Below the pieces are notes generated by a model, which worked only from the letters and a program-made list of their open reading frames with translations, was not told the origin of the DNA and made no database searches. The translations under genes were made by a program, and so were the position numbers. Below are positions 37,108-46,317 of a DNA stretch of 64,000 nucleotides, piece after piece. Source of the DNA: an uncultured Clostridia bacterium (GTDB lineage: Bacteria > Bacillota > Clostridia > TANB77 > CAG-508); NCBI GenBank assembly GCA_944388045.1, contig CALXHG010000008.1, forward strand, positions 1-64,000, written 5' to 3'. The number at the start of each line of letters is the position of its first letter. Within the stretch, counting starts at the first letter, position 1.

Positions 37108-37899
37108 TTATTTTTTAAATATATTTTTTATTTTTTCTAAAAAACCTTTTTCTCTTCCTGGTATTGTTACTTCTATATTTTCTCCTAAAACTCTTTTAGC
37201 TATTTCTAAATACGCTTTTCCTGATGGAGCTTTTCTATTTTGAATAACAGGTTCTCCTTTATTTGTTTGTGTTATTATATATTCATCATCTGGTACTACT
37301 CCTATCAAATCTATAGATAATAAATCTACAATATCATCTACATCCATCATCTCACCCTTTTTTACCATATTAGGTCTTATTCTATTTATTACTAATTCTG
37401 GGTTTTTGATTTCAGAAGCTTCTAATAATCCTATAATTCTATCAGCATCTCTAATTGAAGAAATTTCAGCTGTTGTTACAACAATTGCTCTATTTGCCCC
37501 AGCTATAGCATTTTTAAAACCTTGTTCTATTCCTGCTGGGCAATCTATTAATATATAATCAAATTCTTCTTTTAATTTTCCAACTAAATCTCTCATTTGT
37601 TCTTCATTTACTGCACTCTTGTCTCTTGTTTGTGCAGCAGGTAACAAATATAATTCTTTAAATCTCTTATCTTTTATTAATGCTTGTCTTAATTTACATT
37701 TTCCTTCAACAACATCTACAATGTCATATACAATCCTGTTTTCTAGTCCCATTACAACATCTAGGTTTCTAAGCCCTATATCTGTATCTATTAATGCGAC
37801 TTTTTTTCCTTCTAGAGCCAAGCTTGAACCTAAATTTGCTGTTGTTGTTGTTTTACCTACTCCACCTTTTCCTGATGTTATTACTATAACTTCTCCCAT
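37108..37899 (-). CDS. minD: Septum site-determining ATPase MinD
   Basis: MinD is a membrane-binding ParA-type ATPase that recruits MinC or other partners and is released by MinE. The 263-residue protein starts with the deviant Walker A GKGGVGKTTTTAN, has Walker A' IDTDIGLRNLD near 40 and Walker B YILIDCPAG near 117, and ends with the amphipathic membrane-targeting helix GFLEKIKNIFKK. minE follows by 22 bp. No minC is seen between rodA and cwlD. GGAGGG lies close before the ATG. Confidence 0.96.
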   Translation of the reverse strand: MGEVIVITSGKGGVGKTTTTANLGSSLALEGKKVALIDTDIGLRNLDVVMGLENRIVYDIVDVVEGKCKLRQALIKDKRFKELYLLPAAQTRDKSAVNEEQMRDLVGKLKEEFDYILIDCPAGIEQGFKNAIAGANRAIVVTTAEISSIRDADRIIGLLEASEIKNPELVINRIRPNMVKKGEMMDVDDIVDLLSIDLIGVVPDDEYIITQTNKGEPVIQNRKAPSGKAYLEIAKRVLGENIEVTIPGREKGFLEKIKNIFKK

Positions 37900-38035
37900 A
37901 TTTTCCCTCCTTAGGATCTGTTTATCTATTTTGTCCTAATTATCTTTTTATATAATACACTCAAATTGAAAAAAAGTCAAGGGAAAATTGGTGTCTGAAA
38001 TGTTTTTTTGTTACAGTTTAGTGAGAAATTTTATG

Positions 38036-38112
38036 TTAGTAAAATTTGTGTGCATCTGTTTGAGCGAAGTTCTTTTGTTGAATAGGAAAAATTGGTTTTT
38101 CCTATTCAATAA
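38036..38112. repeat. Shortened copy of the dispersed structured repeat, with terminal hairpin after cwlD
   Basis: GTAAAATTTGTGTGCATCTG, TTTGAGCGAAG and TTCTTTTGTTGAATAGG match copies A and B. Here TTGAATAGGAAAA and TTTTTCCTATTCAA are separated by only a few bases, where full copies carry about 70 bp between the arms. The hairpin sits right at the cwlD stop and could act as its terminator. Confidence 0.7.
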
Positions 38113-38822
38113 AAATATTCTATTATTCCATTATATATTCCCCAAGCTAGTTTGTTTTGATATTCATCTGTTAATAATTGTTTTTCTTCATCTGGGTTTG
38201 ACAGAAAACCACATTCAACAATTGTAATAGGAATTTCAACATGTTTTATAATATAAATATTATCTATAGTTTTTGCAACTCTATTATTTTCTTTTTGTAT
38301 ACTTTGGTTTAAATTATTTTGAATAGATACAGCTAGTTTTTGGCCTTCGCTACTTCCTTCTTTATAAAATGTTTGCCATCCATCATATTGTTGTTGAGGA
38401 ATTTTATTTAAATGAATTGATACAAATATATCTGCAGAACTTTCATTTCCTATTTTTACTCTATTATGAATATCTGAAATCTTTTTTTGTTTTAGTGTTT
38501 TACTATCTATGTCATATATTGCATTTTCGTCAGATCTAGTTAATATAACTGTTGTTCCACTTTGTTCTAATAAATTTTGTAATTTTAATGCTATTTTTAA
38601 ATTTATTGCAGCTTCTGTAGTTCCTGTACTACTCTCTGCTCCTTCATCTGGTTTGCCATGTCCTGCATCTATTACTATCGTTTTTCCTGATACTGGCAAA
38701 GAAACAGTTGGAACTGTATCATTAATATCTGTAATAAATGCAAAAAAAAGTATTGATACAAAAACACTTAAAACTATTATTGATATTCTTTTTTTACTAA
38801 AAACAATCATTTTAATTTTCAT
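38106..38822 (-). CDS. cwlD: N-acetylmuramoyl-L-alanine amidase CwlD (spore cortex type)
   Basis: CwlD removes stem peptides so that muramic-delta-lactam can form in the spore cortex. The roughly 238-residue protein has an N-terminal signal anchor (about 8-28), then an amidase_3 domain with the zinc His in VIDAGHGKPDEG near 50, Glu in TTEAAINLKIAL near 70, the second His in VSIHLNK near 135 and ECGFLSN near 205. Length and anchor match CwlD. The site AAAGGA abuts the chosen ATG; an in-frame ATG four codons on has a 12-nt spacing. It stands alone after minD in the leftward order. Confidence 0.9.
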   Translation of the reverse strand: MKIKMIVFSKKRISIIVLSVFVSILFFAFITDINDTVPTVSLPVSGKTIVIDAGHGKPDEGAESSTGTTEAAINLKIALKLQNLLEQSGTTVILTRSDENAIYDIDSKTLKQKKISDIHNRVKIGNESSADIFVSIHLNKIPQQQYDGWQTFYKEGSSEGQKLAVSIQNNLNQSIQKENNRVAKTIDNIYIIKHVEIPITIVECGFLSNPDEEKQLLTDEYQNKLAWGIYNGIIEYFY

Positions 38823-38875
38823 TCCTTTCAAATTTTTGGATAATATAAATATTATTAAGTCAAATTATTGTAAAT

Positions 38876-38922
38876 AAAAAGTTCTCACATAATTATATAA
38901 AATTATATGAGAACTTTTTATT
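38876..38922. terminator. Bidirectional hairpin terminator between cwlD and the GGDEF gene
   Basis: AAAAAGTTCTCA and TGAGAACTTTTT form a stem extended by AT pairs (TAATT/AATTA) around a short loop. A and T runs on both sides allow termination of the leftward GGDEF transcript. Confidence 0.85.
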
Positions 38923-38951
38923 TTTATTACTATTAAATTTCTACTAAAATT

Positions 38952-39878
38952 TTAATTTTGTCTTCTATCTATTACATAACAACTTCCTAATATAGTCTTT
39001 GCTGTATGTTTTATTTGTGCACCAACTTCACCTATTTCTAATATGTTAGAAAATTTGTTTTTTTCAGCTATTACTGCTCCAATTGATATTGAGGTTAATG
39101 GAAATTGTTCTATAATTCCTTTTCTATTTGCAACTTCAATATATCCTCTTTCTATGTCTTCATCTGTAAAGAACTTTCCAACATCATGATCAAAATTTGC
39201 AATTATCATTTGACAAACATCATCAACTTGTAATGTTGGAACAATAGCTATAAAATCATCTCCGCCAATATGCCCAACAAAAGCATTTTCAACAAATTTT
39301 TCATGTATGCATTTTAGAATTACTTGTGCAGTATATTCTATTATTTCATCTCCCTTTAAAAAACCATAAACATCATTATATGCTTTAAAATTATCTAGGT
39401 CCATATATAATACTGAAAAATCTTCTTTTTTTATTAATCTTTTTTTTAATTCTGCATGTATCTGAACATTTCCTGGTAATCCAGTTAAAGGACTAATTCT
39501 TCGGTTTGTTCTTAATAATCTTTCTATATTTTTTATAGTATAATATAGATATTCTGCATCAACAGGTTTTCTTATATAATATTCTACAGATTCTTTTAAT
39601 AATTCTAGTTTGTGTTTTTTTTCTGTATTAGATGAAACAATTATAATTGGTGTAATTTGATTATCTTCATCAGTTCTTATTTGTTTGCAAAGTTCAATTA
39701 TATCCCTATCTATAGAATCTTCATTTATTATAATTAAAAATGGTATATCTTTAAGAGCCATATCAATTTGTTCTGATTTTATGCCTATAAATTTAAATTC
39801 CTTATCATTTTTGAATAATTCTTTAAATATTGGTATAGAAGAATCATCATCATCTATTACATATATATCTTGTGTCAT
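38952..39878 (-). CDS. Receiver-like plus GGDEF domain protein (putative diguanylate cyclase)
   Basis: The 308-residue protein has a response-regulator-like N terminus (VIDDDDSS near 6, KP near 102) and a GGDEF domain (about 130-308) whose motif reads GGDDF near 205. In the receiver, the beta-3 strand reads LIIINEDS, with Asn where the phospho-acceptor Asp is expected, so it may not be phosphorylated. No RxxD inhibitory site precedes the GGDDF motif. The GGDEF domain keeps DLDNFKAYND and LKGDEI near 155-180 and may be active. AAAGGA precedes the ATG. No c-di-GMP riboswitch or EAL domain was seen here. Confidence 0.85.
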   Translation of the reverse strand: MTQDIYVIDDDDSSIPIFKELFKNDKEFKFIGIKSEQIDMALKDIPFLIIINEDSIDRDIIELCKQIRTDEDNQITPIIIVSSNTEKKHKLELLKESVEYYIRKPVDAEYLYYTIKNIERLLRTNRRISPLTGLPGNVQIHAELKKRLIKKEDFSVLYMDLDNFKAYNDVYGFLKGDEIIEYTAQVILKCIHEKFVENAFVGHIGGDDFIAIVPTLQVDDVCQMIIANFDHDVGKFFTDEDIERGYIEVANRKGIIEQFPLTSISIGAVIAEKNKFSNILEIGEVGAQIKHTAKTILGSCYVIDRRQN

Positions 39879-39905
39879 AACTTTCCTTTCTTTCTATAAT
39901 TTTTA

Positions 39906-40898
39906 TTAGTTCAATGAATTCGTATCTAATCCTTTTTTATCTATTGTTTTTAATCCATTTCTATTTTCTGCTTCTATAATTAATCTATTTTCTCCATCTA
40001 TAGCTTTAATTTCTACATAATATGTTTTTTCATTTACTTGAACATTTTCAATTTCTTCATCATTTAATGTTATCTTTACATTTTTTAATTGATCTTCATC
40101 TTCTACATTGATTACAAAATAAATTGCTCCGTCTTTTCTTCCTAATTTTGTTTCTATAACTGGCACTGTTGCTCCAATTACTGTAGTTGTTTTTTCTGCA
40201 GGAATTCCTTTTTTATCTACAACTGTTATTTTTAGTGTGTGTCTACCTTTAGGTGCTGTTATTGTTCCTTCATAATCTTTTTTTCCAACATTAACTACAG
40301 TTGGTTCTGCATCATCCCAACTATATTCTAAATAATCAATTGTGTCTTCTGCATATGAAATTATTTTTACTCCATTATCTACATTTTGTAATGTTATTGT
40401 TGGAATATTACCAAATGAAAATTCTTTTTGATATCTTACGGTTTGACCATTCTCTTCTGTAACAGTAACTGTTAGAATATTTTTTCCTCCAATTAGTTCA
40501 ATACTTTCAGAAATATTATTTTGATTGTTTCCATTGATTTTTTTAACTTCTCCATCATTCCATTGATAAGTAATTTCTTGTATTCCTCTAATATGATTTA
40601 CAACAATATCAATTGTTTGATTACTGTCATTTTGATTTATATTTACTAATGGAGTTGCATTGGCTTTTACTTCTTCATTTATTTGTTCTTTAGCATAAAT
40701 ACTTCCTCCTATTAAGCAAAATCCTAATACTATAATTGAAATAGAAAAGAAAATCACTATTTTTTTTATATCAACTGTTTTATTTGTTGTATAAGAATTT
40801 ATCTGATTATATGATTTTGCTTTTGGCATTTTTTGTTTTTTTGTTTTTGGTTCTATTCTTTCTCTATCATCATCACCTGTAAATAATATTTGATTCAT
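39906..40898 (-). CDS. Membrane-anchored protein with Ig-like extracellular domains
   Basis: The 330-residue protein has a basic cytoplasmic N terminus of about 45 residues, one transmembrane helix (about 48-70) and an extracytoplasmic part with three or so Ig-like beta-sandwich units. Repeated strand patterns such as ITYQWNDGEVK, LEYSWDDAEPT and LTVTVTEENGQT/LKITVVDKKGIP are visible. It is not recognised as a named family. It lies upstream of the GGDEF gene (27-bp gap), so both are probably in one transcript. GAGGTGG precedes the ATG. Confidence 0.75.
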   Translation of the reverse strand: MNQILFTGDDDRERIEPKTKKQKMPKAKSYNQINSYTTNKTVDIKKIVIFFSISIIVLGFCLIGGSIYAKEQINEEVKANATPLVNINQNDSNQTIDIVVNHIRGIQEITYQWNDGEVKKINGNNQNNISESIELIGGKNILTVTVTEENGQTVRYQKEFSFGNIPTITLQNVDNGVKIISYAEDTIDYLEYSWDDAEPTVVNVGKKDYEGTITAPKGRHTLKITVVDKKGIPAEKTTTVIGATVPVIETKLGRKDGAIYFVINVEDEDQLKNVKITLNDEEIENVQVNEKTYYVEIKAIDGENRLIIEAENRNGLKTIDKKGLDTNSLN

Positions 40899-40982
40899 TT
40901 ATCCACCTCATATTTAATATATTTTACATTTGTATTCATTCGTATTATAACATAACAATTTTTTATTGTAAATAGAACAAAT

Positions 40983-41037
40983 AAAAAATGTTAATATTAG
41001 ATATTCCTTGTAAATATCTATATATTAACATTTTTTG
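40983..41037 (-). terminator. Hairpin terminator of the lactate dehydrogenase gene
   Basis: AAAAAATGTTAATAT and ATATTAACATTTTTT are exact arms, with GATATT/AATATC continuing the stem inside. It sits two bases beyond the ldh stop codon. Confidence 0.85.
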
Positions 41038-41038
41038 T

Positions 41039-41992
41039 CTATTTTAAAATTGGATCTATCTCATTTTTTATATTTTCCTTCATAATTTCGCAACTATGAT
41101 TAAATTTGTCTTGGTCTTCTTTATTCAATTTTAATTCTAGCAATTCTTTTACTCCGTCTTTATTTATTATTGCTGGAACTCCTATATAAATTCCATTTTG
41201 TCCATATTCATGGTCTAAGTATGATGAAATTGTTAAAATTGAATTTTCATCATTTAATACAGCTTTCACTAATCTTGTTAATGCCATTCCAATTCCATAA
41301 TATGTTGCTTTTTTCTTTTCTATAATTTCATAAGCAGCTTTCCAAACTCCATCATGTATTTTTTTCAAATCATCCATTGGATGATTATTATCTTTCATTA
41401 TATCAATCATTTTCTTACAACCAACATAACAATGTTCCCAAGGAACTAATGATGAATCTCCATGTTCTCCTAAAATATATGCATGTACATTTTTACTTGA
41501 AATACCAAGATAATCTGCAATCAAATATCTTAAACGGGCTGTATCTAATACTGTTCCTGACCCAAAAACTTTTGATTTTGGTGCTCCTGAAACTTGTGCA
41601 ACAACATATGTCATTAAATCTACTGGATTACTTGCCACAATATAAATTCCTTCAAAACCACTTGCTTTAACATTTTCTGTTATTTCTTTTACAATTTTAG
41701 CATTAGCAACAGCCAATTCTAGTCTTGATTGTCCTGGCTTTTGTGACAATCCTGCTGTTATTACAACAATACTAGCATCTTTGCATTCTGAATAATCTCC
41801 TGCTTTTATAACCATTTTTTGAGGTGCATATGGTAAACAATGTGACAAATCCATTTCTTCACCTATTGCTTTATCTTTAACAACATCTATTAGTACTAAT
41901 TCATCTACTCCACCTTGATTTAGTATTGAATATGCCATACTCATTCCTACAAAACCTGCACCAACTAATACAACTTTTCTATTTGTGTTCAT
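41039..41992 (-). CDS. ldh: L-lactate dehydrogenase
   Basis: LDH reduces pyruvate to L-lactate with NADH, closing redox balance during sugar fermentation. The 317-residue protein has the NAD loop VGAGFVGMSMA near 9, the Gln specificity residue in AGLSQKPGQSR near 83-92 (malate enzymes have Arg there), the NPVD strand near 120 and the active-site His in GEHGDSS near 175. GGAGGAAAAATT precedes the ATG. It is a single gene with its own terminator, next to the PTS genes. Confidence 0.95.
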   Translation of the reverse strand: MNTNRKVVLVGAGFVGMSMAYSILNQGGVDELVLIDVVKDKAIGEEMDLSHCLPYAPQKMVIKAGDYSECKDASIVVITAGLSQKPGQSRLELAVANAKIVKEITENVKASGFEGIYIVASNPVDLMTYVVAQVSGAPKSKVFGSGTVLDTARLRYLIADYLGISSKNVHAYILGEHGDSSLVPWEHCYVGCKKMIDIMKDNNHPMDDLKKIHDGVWKAAYEIIEKKKATYYGIGMALTRLVKAVLNDENSILTISSYLDHEYGQNGIYIGVPAIINKDGVKELLELKLNKEDQDKFNHSCEIMKENIKNEIDPILK

Positions 41993-42076
41993 AATTTTTC
42001 CTCCTTTACCACAAATTGATTTTTGACCTATAATATTATATCACATATTTTTTAAATTAAAATATTTTTTTTCATT

Positions 42077-43771
42077 TTATTCAAAAAAATTTTTTAATTC
42101 TTTTATTATATCACTAGAAGATTCAAGATTTTCTACTTTTTCAATCAATTTTTCGCATTGTTTCTTATCTAAATTTCCAATTAATTTTCTAGTTTGTAAT
42201 ATTTTATTAGAATTCATAGAAAATTCGTCAAGTCCCATTCCTATAAGAAGAGGAATCATTTTACTATCACTTGCTACTTCTCCACACATTCCACAAAATA
42301 TTCCCTCTTTATGAGCACCGTCAATTGCCATTTTTATTAATTTAATTACTGCAGGATGATATTGCGAATATAAATTTGCTATTTTTTCGTTTCCTCTTTC
42401 AACTGCAACTGTATACTGTATTAAATCATTTGTTCCTATACTAAAAAAATCACATTCTTTTGCAAATTTTTCTGCCATAATTGCTGTTGAAGGAATTTCT
42501 ATCATTATTCCTAATTTTATATCTTCTTTAAATTTTATATTTTTTTCTTCTAATTCTTTTTTACATTCTTCCACTAACTTTTTAGTTTTTCTTAATTCTT
42601 CAATTGATGAAATCATTGGAATCATAATTGATATATTTCCATATGCACTTGCTTTTAATATTGCCCTTATTTGTATTTTAAACATTTCTATATTATCTAA
42701 ACATAATCTAATAGCTCTATATCCCAAAAAAGGGTTAGTTTCTTTTGGTAAGTTTAAATATTTTATTTCTTTATCTCCACCAACATCTAATGTTCTTATA
42801 ATTACAGGTTTTCCTTGCATTTTTTCTGCAACTTCTTTATAGGCTAAAAATTGTTGTTCTTCTGTCGGCATTTTCTCACTATTCATATACAAAAACTCAC
42901 TTCTAAACAGTCCTATTCCTTCTGCTGTGCTTTCTATTACTTTTTCTATATCTGAAGGTATACCTATATTTGCTACTAATTCTACTTTGAATCCATCTTT
43001 TGTTTTTGTATCTTTATCTTTATATTCTTTTAATTCGTCATTTTCTTCTTCAATTAATTTTTGTATATTTAATAATTTATTTTCTTCTTCTTTTGATGGA
43101 TTTATATATATCTCTCCAGTTTTTCCATTTAATCCAACATATTGTCCATTATTAAAGACTTCAAAAATATTATGAATTTCTGTTACAAATGGTAAAGAAT
43201 GTGTTCTTGCCATAATTGCGGTATGTGAGTTAACTCCTCCTATTTCTGTAATAATTCCAGATACATTTTCAAAATCTAATTTGGCAGTTTCTGATGTTGT
43301 TAACTCTTTTGCAACTAGTATGGTATTTTGAGGCAATTTTTTTAAATTAAAATTATCTTCTCCAAAAATTTTATCAATAATTTTATTTTTTATATCTATA
43401 ATATCTTTCGCTCTTTCTGACATATAATCATCATTTATTTTATTAAACATTTCAACAATTTTATTAAATCCTTCTTCTGTAGCATATTCTGCATTATATT
43501 TAAAATTCTTTATTAAATTTTCTGTTTCTATTATTAGTGTTGGATCTTTTAATATCATTAAATAGGCATTCATAATTTCTTTTTCTTTTATAGATGATTG
43601 TTGTATTATTTCTTCTATCTCTTTTTCTTCTTCATTTAAAGCTTCTTTAAATTTTTTCAATTCATCTTCTGTATTTTCTACATTTTTCTTTTGGATTTTT
43701 CTATCTCTTTTTTCTAAAATAAAAATTTTACCAAATCCAATGCCTTTTGATATACCTTTTCCTTTTATCAT
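42077..43771 (-). CDS. ptsI: Phosphoenolpyruvate-protein phosphotransferase, PTS enzyme I
   Basis: Enzyme I takes phosphate from PEP and passes it to HPr, energising all PTS sugar uptake. The roughly 564-residue protein shows the phospho-His in GGVNSHTAIMAR near 185, PEP-binding GIGLFRSEFLYM near 285 and GTNDLIQYTVAVERGN near 445, and the CGEVASD motif near 500. The ATG ending at 43771 has AAGGAA 10 nt upstream; an upstream GTG is an alternative. It follows ptsH on the same strand but a terminator-like hairpin lies between them. Confidence 0.97.
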   Translation of the reverse strand: MIKGKGISKGIGFGKIFILEKRDRKIQKKNVENTEDELKKFKEALNEEEKEIEEIIQQSSIKEKEIMNAYLMILKDPTLIIETENLIKNFKYNAEYATEEGFNKIVEMFNKINDDYMSERAKDIIDIKNKIIDKIFGEDNFNLKKLPQNTILVAKELTTSETAKLDFENVSGIITEIGGVNSHTAIMARTHSLPFVTEIHNIFEVFNNGQYVGLNGKTGEIYINPSKEEENKLLNIQKLIEEENDELKEYKDKDTKTKDGFKVELVANIGIPSDIEKVIESTAEGIGLFRSEFLYMNSEKMPTEEQQFLAYKEVAEKMQGKPVIIRTLDVGGDKEIKYLNLPKETNPFLGYRAIRLCLDNIEMFKIQIRAILKASAYGNISIMIPMISSIEELRKTKKLVEECKKELEEKNIKFKEDIKLGIMIEIPSTAIMAEKFAKECDFFSIGTNDLIQYTVAVERGNEKIANLYSQYHPAVIKLIKMAIDGAHKEGIFCGMCGEVASDSKMIPLLIGMGLDEFSMNSNKILQTRKLIGNLDKKQCEKLIEKVENLESSSDIIKELKNFFE

Positions 43772-43830
43772 ATATACCACTTTCCTTATATAATAATTTA
43801 CTTTTCACAGTACAATACTTTTTGTATTTT

Positions 43831-43873
43831 AAAACACGACATTTTTTTATTTGTTTTCAATGCCGTGTTTTTT
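43831..43873 (-). terminator. Hairpin terminator or attenuator between ptsH and ptsI
   Basis: On the minus strand AACACGGCATT pairs with AATGTCGTGTT, followed by TTAAAATAC. It lies right after the HPr stop and before ptsI, so partial termination could give more HPr than enzyme I. Confidence 0.65.
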
Positions 43874-43878
43874 GACTT

Positions 43879-44142
43879 TTATTCTCCAAAATTATTTTCA
43901 AAAGCTGTTTCTAATTCTAATAATGCTGATTTTTCATCTTCTCCATTACATTGTATTTCAATTTCTGAACTAAACTTTATTCCTGCTGACATTATATTTA
44001 AAATAGATTTAGCATTTATAGTTTTTCCATTAACAATTAAATTAATTGTACTTTGATATTTTGATGCAATTTTTGCAATTTCTGATGCTGGTCTAGCATG
44101 TAGTCCAGACTCGTTTTTTAGAATAACTTTTTTTGTTTTCAT
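43879..44142 (-). CDS. ptsH: Phosphocarrier protein HPr
   Basis: HPr relays phosphate from enzyme I to the sugar-specific EIIA domains. In Firmicutes it also becomes a catabolite-repression signal when HPr kinase modifies Ser46. The 87-residue protein has the catalytic His in GLHARPAS near 15 and the regulatory Ser in NAKSILNIMSAG near 46. AAGGAG lies 17 nt before the ATG, which is wide. The leader carries copy 3 of the four-member 5' motif, so its translation is probably controlled together with the genes at 2.8, 24.3 and 55 kb. Confidence 0.95.
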   Translation of the reverse strand: MKTKKVILKNESGLHARPASEIAKIASKYQSTINLIVNGKTINAKSILNIMSAGIKFSSEIEIQCNGEDEKSALLELETAFENNFGE

Positions 44143-44159
44143 TAATTATCTACAATTTG

Positions 44160-44204
44160 CTCCTTGTAAAAAATATTTAGGTTTTCGGTTTAACCTATAA
44201 ACCT
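44160..44204 (-). promoter_or_regulatory. 5'-leader motif copy 3 upstream of HPr
   Basis: On the minus strand AGGTTTATAGGTTAAACC, GAAAACCTAAATATT, 13 nt from ACCT to AAGGAG. The outer stem AGGTTT/AAACCT is kept. The inner stem is GGT/ACC instead of AGG/CCT, a compensatory change compared with the other three copies. Confidence 0.55.
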
Positions 44205-44283
44205 CAAAAATAAACTTTCAAATTTTTAGTATATATAAGTTTTTTATTTGTAAAATATTTTTAATAATTTTCATATATTTTTA

Positions 44284-46203
44284 TTAAACAACTTGTTTTT
44301 CATACTCTGGTAAGTTTTTCTTTAATTTTGCCATAATTAAAGCAGAAATTATTGTACCAATTAGTATTGCTAATAAATACATTAGTGGATTTCCTATTGT
44401 TGCTATAACAAATATTCCTCCATGTGGTGCCATTAAAGAACAATTAAATACCATAGATAATGCTCCTGTAACTGCTGAACCAATAACAAATGCTGGTATT
44501 GTTCTTAATGGGTCACTCGAAGCAAAAGGAATTGCTCCTTCTGATATAAAAGAAAGACCCATTATATAATTGACATATGCAGCTTGTTTATCTTTTTTCT
44601 CTATTTTTTTAGGAAAAGTTGTTGCTAAAGCTGCTATTGCAAGAGGTGGTACCATTCCACCAGCCATTACAGCTGCCATAATTTCGTATTGTCCTGAAGC
44701 TAACATTCCTGTACCAAAAGTATATGCAGCCTTATTTATAGGACCTCCTAAATCTATTGCCATCATTCCTCCTAAAATTGCTCCTAATAATACCTTATTG
44801 GCAGTTCCCATTGATGATAGATAATTATTTATAGCTGTATTAATTCCTGCTACATATGGGTTAATTAATAGCATAAATAATCCTATTAATAAAATTCCAA
44901 AAACAGGATATAAAAGAATTGTTTTAATTCCCTCTATACTGTCTGGGAGATAACTACATATTTTCTTTAAAAATACTACAATATATCCTCCTACAAATCC
45001 TGCAATTAATGCCCCTAAAAATCCTGAACTAACTAGTGCAACAGAACTGTCTGTTAGAGAAGCAAATGTTGTACCTTGTACTGCTAAAATTCCTCCTACA
45101 AATCCAACTGCTAAACCAGGTCTATCTGCAATACTCATTGCTATATATCCTGCTAAAATATATAGCATAACATTAAATGCAGCTCCTCCTATTGTTTTAA
45201 AAAATGCAGCTATTGGTGTATTCATACCAAAATTAGATGGGTTTATTGAATAATCATCTAATAAAAACGATATTGCAATTAAAATTCCTCCACCTACTAC
45301 AAATGGTAACATATGTGTTACACCATTCATCAAGTGCTTATAAATACTTCTTCCTATTCCTTCTTTTGCTTGTGAATCACTTTCTTGTTTAGTATCTGAA
45401 TGGTATATAGGTGTATTAATTGAAAGTACATTTTCAATTAATTCCTGAGGTTTATTTATTCCATCAGCCACTCTTGCTTTTATTAATTTTTTTCCATCAA
45501 ATCTAGACAAGTCTATTTTTGTATCTGCTGCAATAATTACTGCTTTGGCATTATCTATTTCTTCTCTTGTAAATTTATTTTTTACTCCTGATGACCCATG
45601 TGTTTCTACTTTTACTTTATGTCCTAATTTTTCTCCCATTTTTTCTAATGCTTCTGCTGCCATATAAGTATGTGCAATTCCTGTTGGACATGCAGTAATT
45701 GCTAAAATTTCGTATGAATTATTTAAATTTTTATTTTCTGATAGTTTTACACTTTCTGCTCTATCAATACACATCAAAAATTCTTCTGGAGTTTTAGCAT
45801 TTAATAAAGCTTTTCTAAATTCTGTATCCATTAATAATGTTGATAATCTGCTCAATACATCTAAATGTACATTGTCTTTAGTGTCTGGAGCCGCTATTAA
45901 AAATAATATTTTTGCTGGCTTTCCATCTAATGCATTAAATTCAACTCCATCAGGAACTATAATTGCTGATAATCCTGGTTTTGTTACAGCATCTGTTTTT
46001 CCATGTGGTATAGCTATTCCATCTCCAATTCCTGTTGTTCCCTCTTCTTCTCTTTTTAATACCACTTTTTTATATTTTTCTTTATCTGTAATATTTCCAT
46101 TTGTAGTCATTAGTTCTATTAATTTATCTATTACTTCTTCTTTGTTTTTAAATGTTCCATTTAGTTGAATTGCATTTTTATTAAGTAAATCTGTAATTTT
46201 CAT
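44284..46203 (-). CDS. fruA: Fructose-specific PTS transporter, EIIABC fusion
   Basis: This permease takes up fructose and phosphorylates it at C1. The roughly 639-residue fusion has domains in the order EIIA (1-150; phospho-His in IAIPHGK near 66), EIIB (about 165-270; phospho-Cys in TACPTGIAHTYMAAEAL near 172) and EIIC (about 290-639; 8-9 helices with GGPINKAAY near 490). The ATG ending at 46203 is chosen; a GTG three codons upstream is the alternative. fruK lies upstream, so the order of transcription is fruK-fruA, then ptsH. No fruR repressor is present in the window. Confidence 0.94.
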   Translation of the reverse strand: MKITDLLNKNAIQLNGTFKNKEEVIDKLIELMTTNGNITDKEKYKKVVLKREEEGTTGIGDGIAIPHGKTDAVTKPGLSAIIVPDGVEFNALDGKPAKILFLIAAPDTKDNVHLDVLSRLSTLLMDTEFRKALLNAKTPEEFLMCIDRAESVKLSENKNLNNSYEILAITACPTGIAHTYMAAEALEKMGEKLGHKVKVETHGSSGVKNKFTREEIDNAKAVIIAADTKIDLSRFDGKKLIKARVADGINKPQELIENVLSINTPIYHSDTKQESDSQAKEGIGRSIYKHLMNGVTHMLPFVVGGGILIAISFLLDDYSINPSNFGMNTPIAAFFKTIGGAAFNVMLYILAGYIAMSIADRPGLAVGFVGGILAVQGTTFASLTDSSVALVSSGFLGALIAGFVGGYIVVFLKKICSYLPDSIEGIKTILLYPVFGILLIGLFMLLINPYVAGINTAINNYLSSMGTANKVLLGAILGGMMAIDLGGPINKAAYTFGTGMLASGQYEIMAAVMAGGMVPPLAIAALATTFPKKIEKKDKQAAYVNYIMGLSFISEGAIPFASSDPLRTIPAFVIGSAVTGALSMVFNCSLMAPHGGIFVIATIGNPLMYLLAILIGTIISALIMAKLKKNLPEYEKQVV

Positions 46204-46317
46204 TTCCTTCACATTCCTTTTAATTCTTAAATTTTGTTGAAAACTTTAATATTTTTTCAATATTGATATTTATTTTTTAAAAAATTTATATTATCTTTTT
46301 ATTAATAATATAATCTA

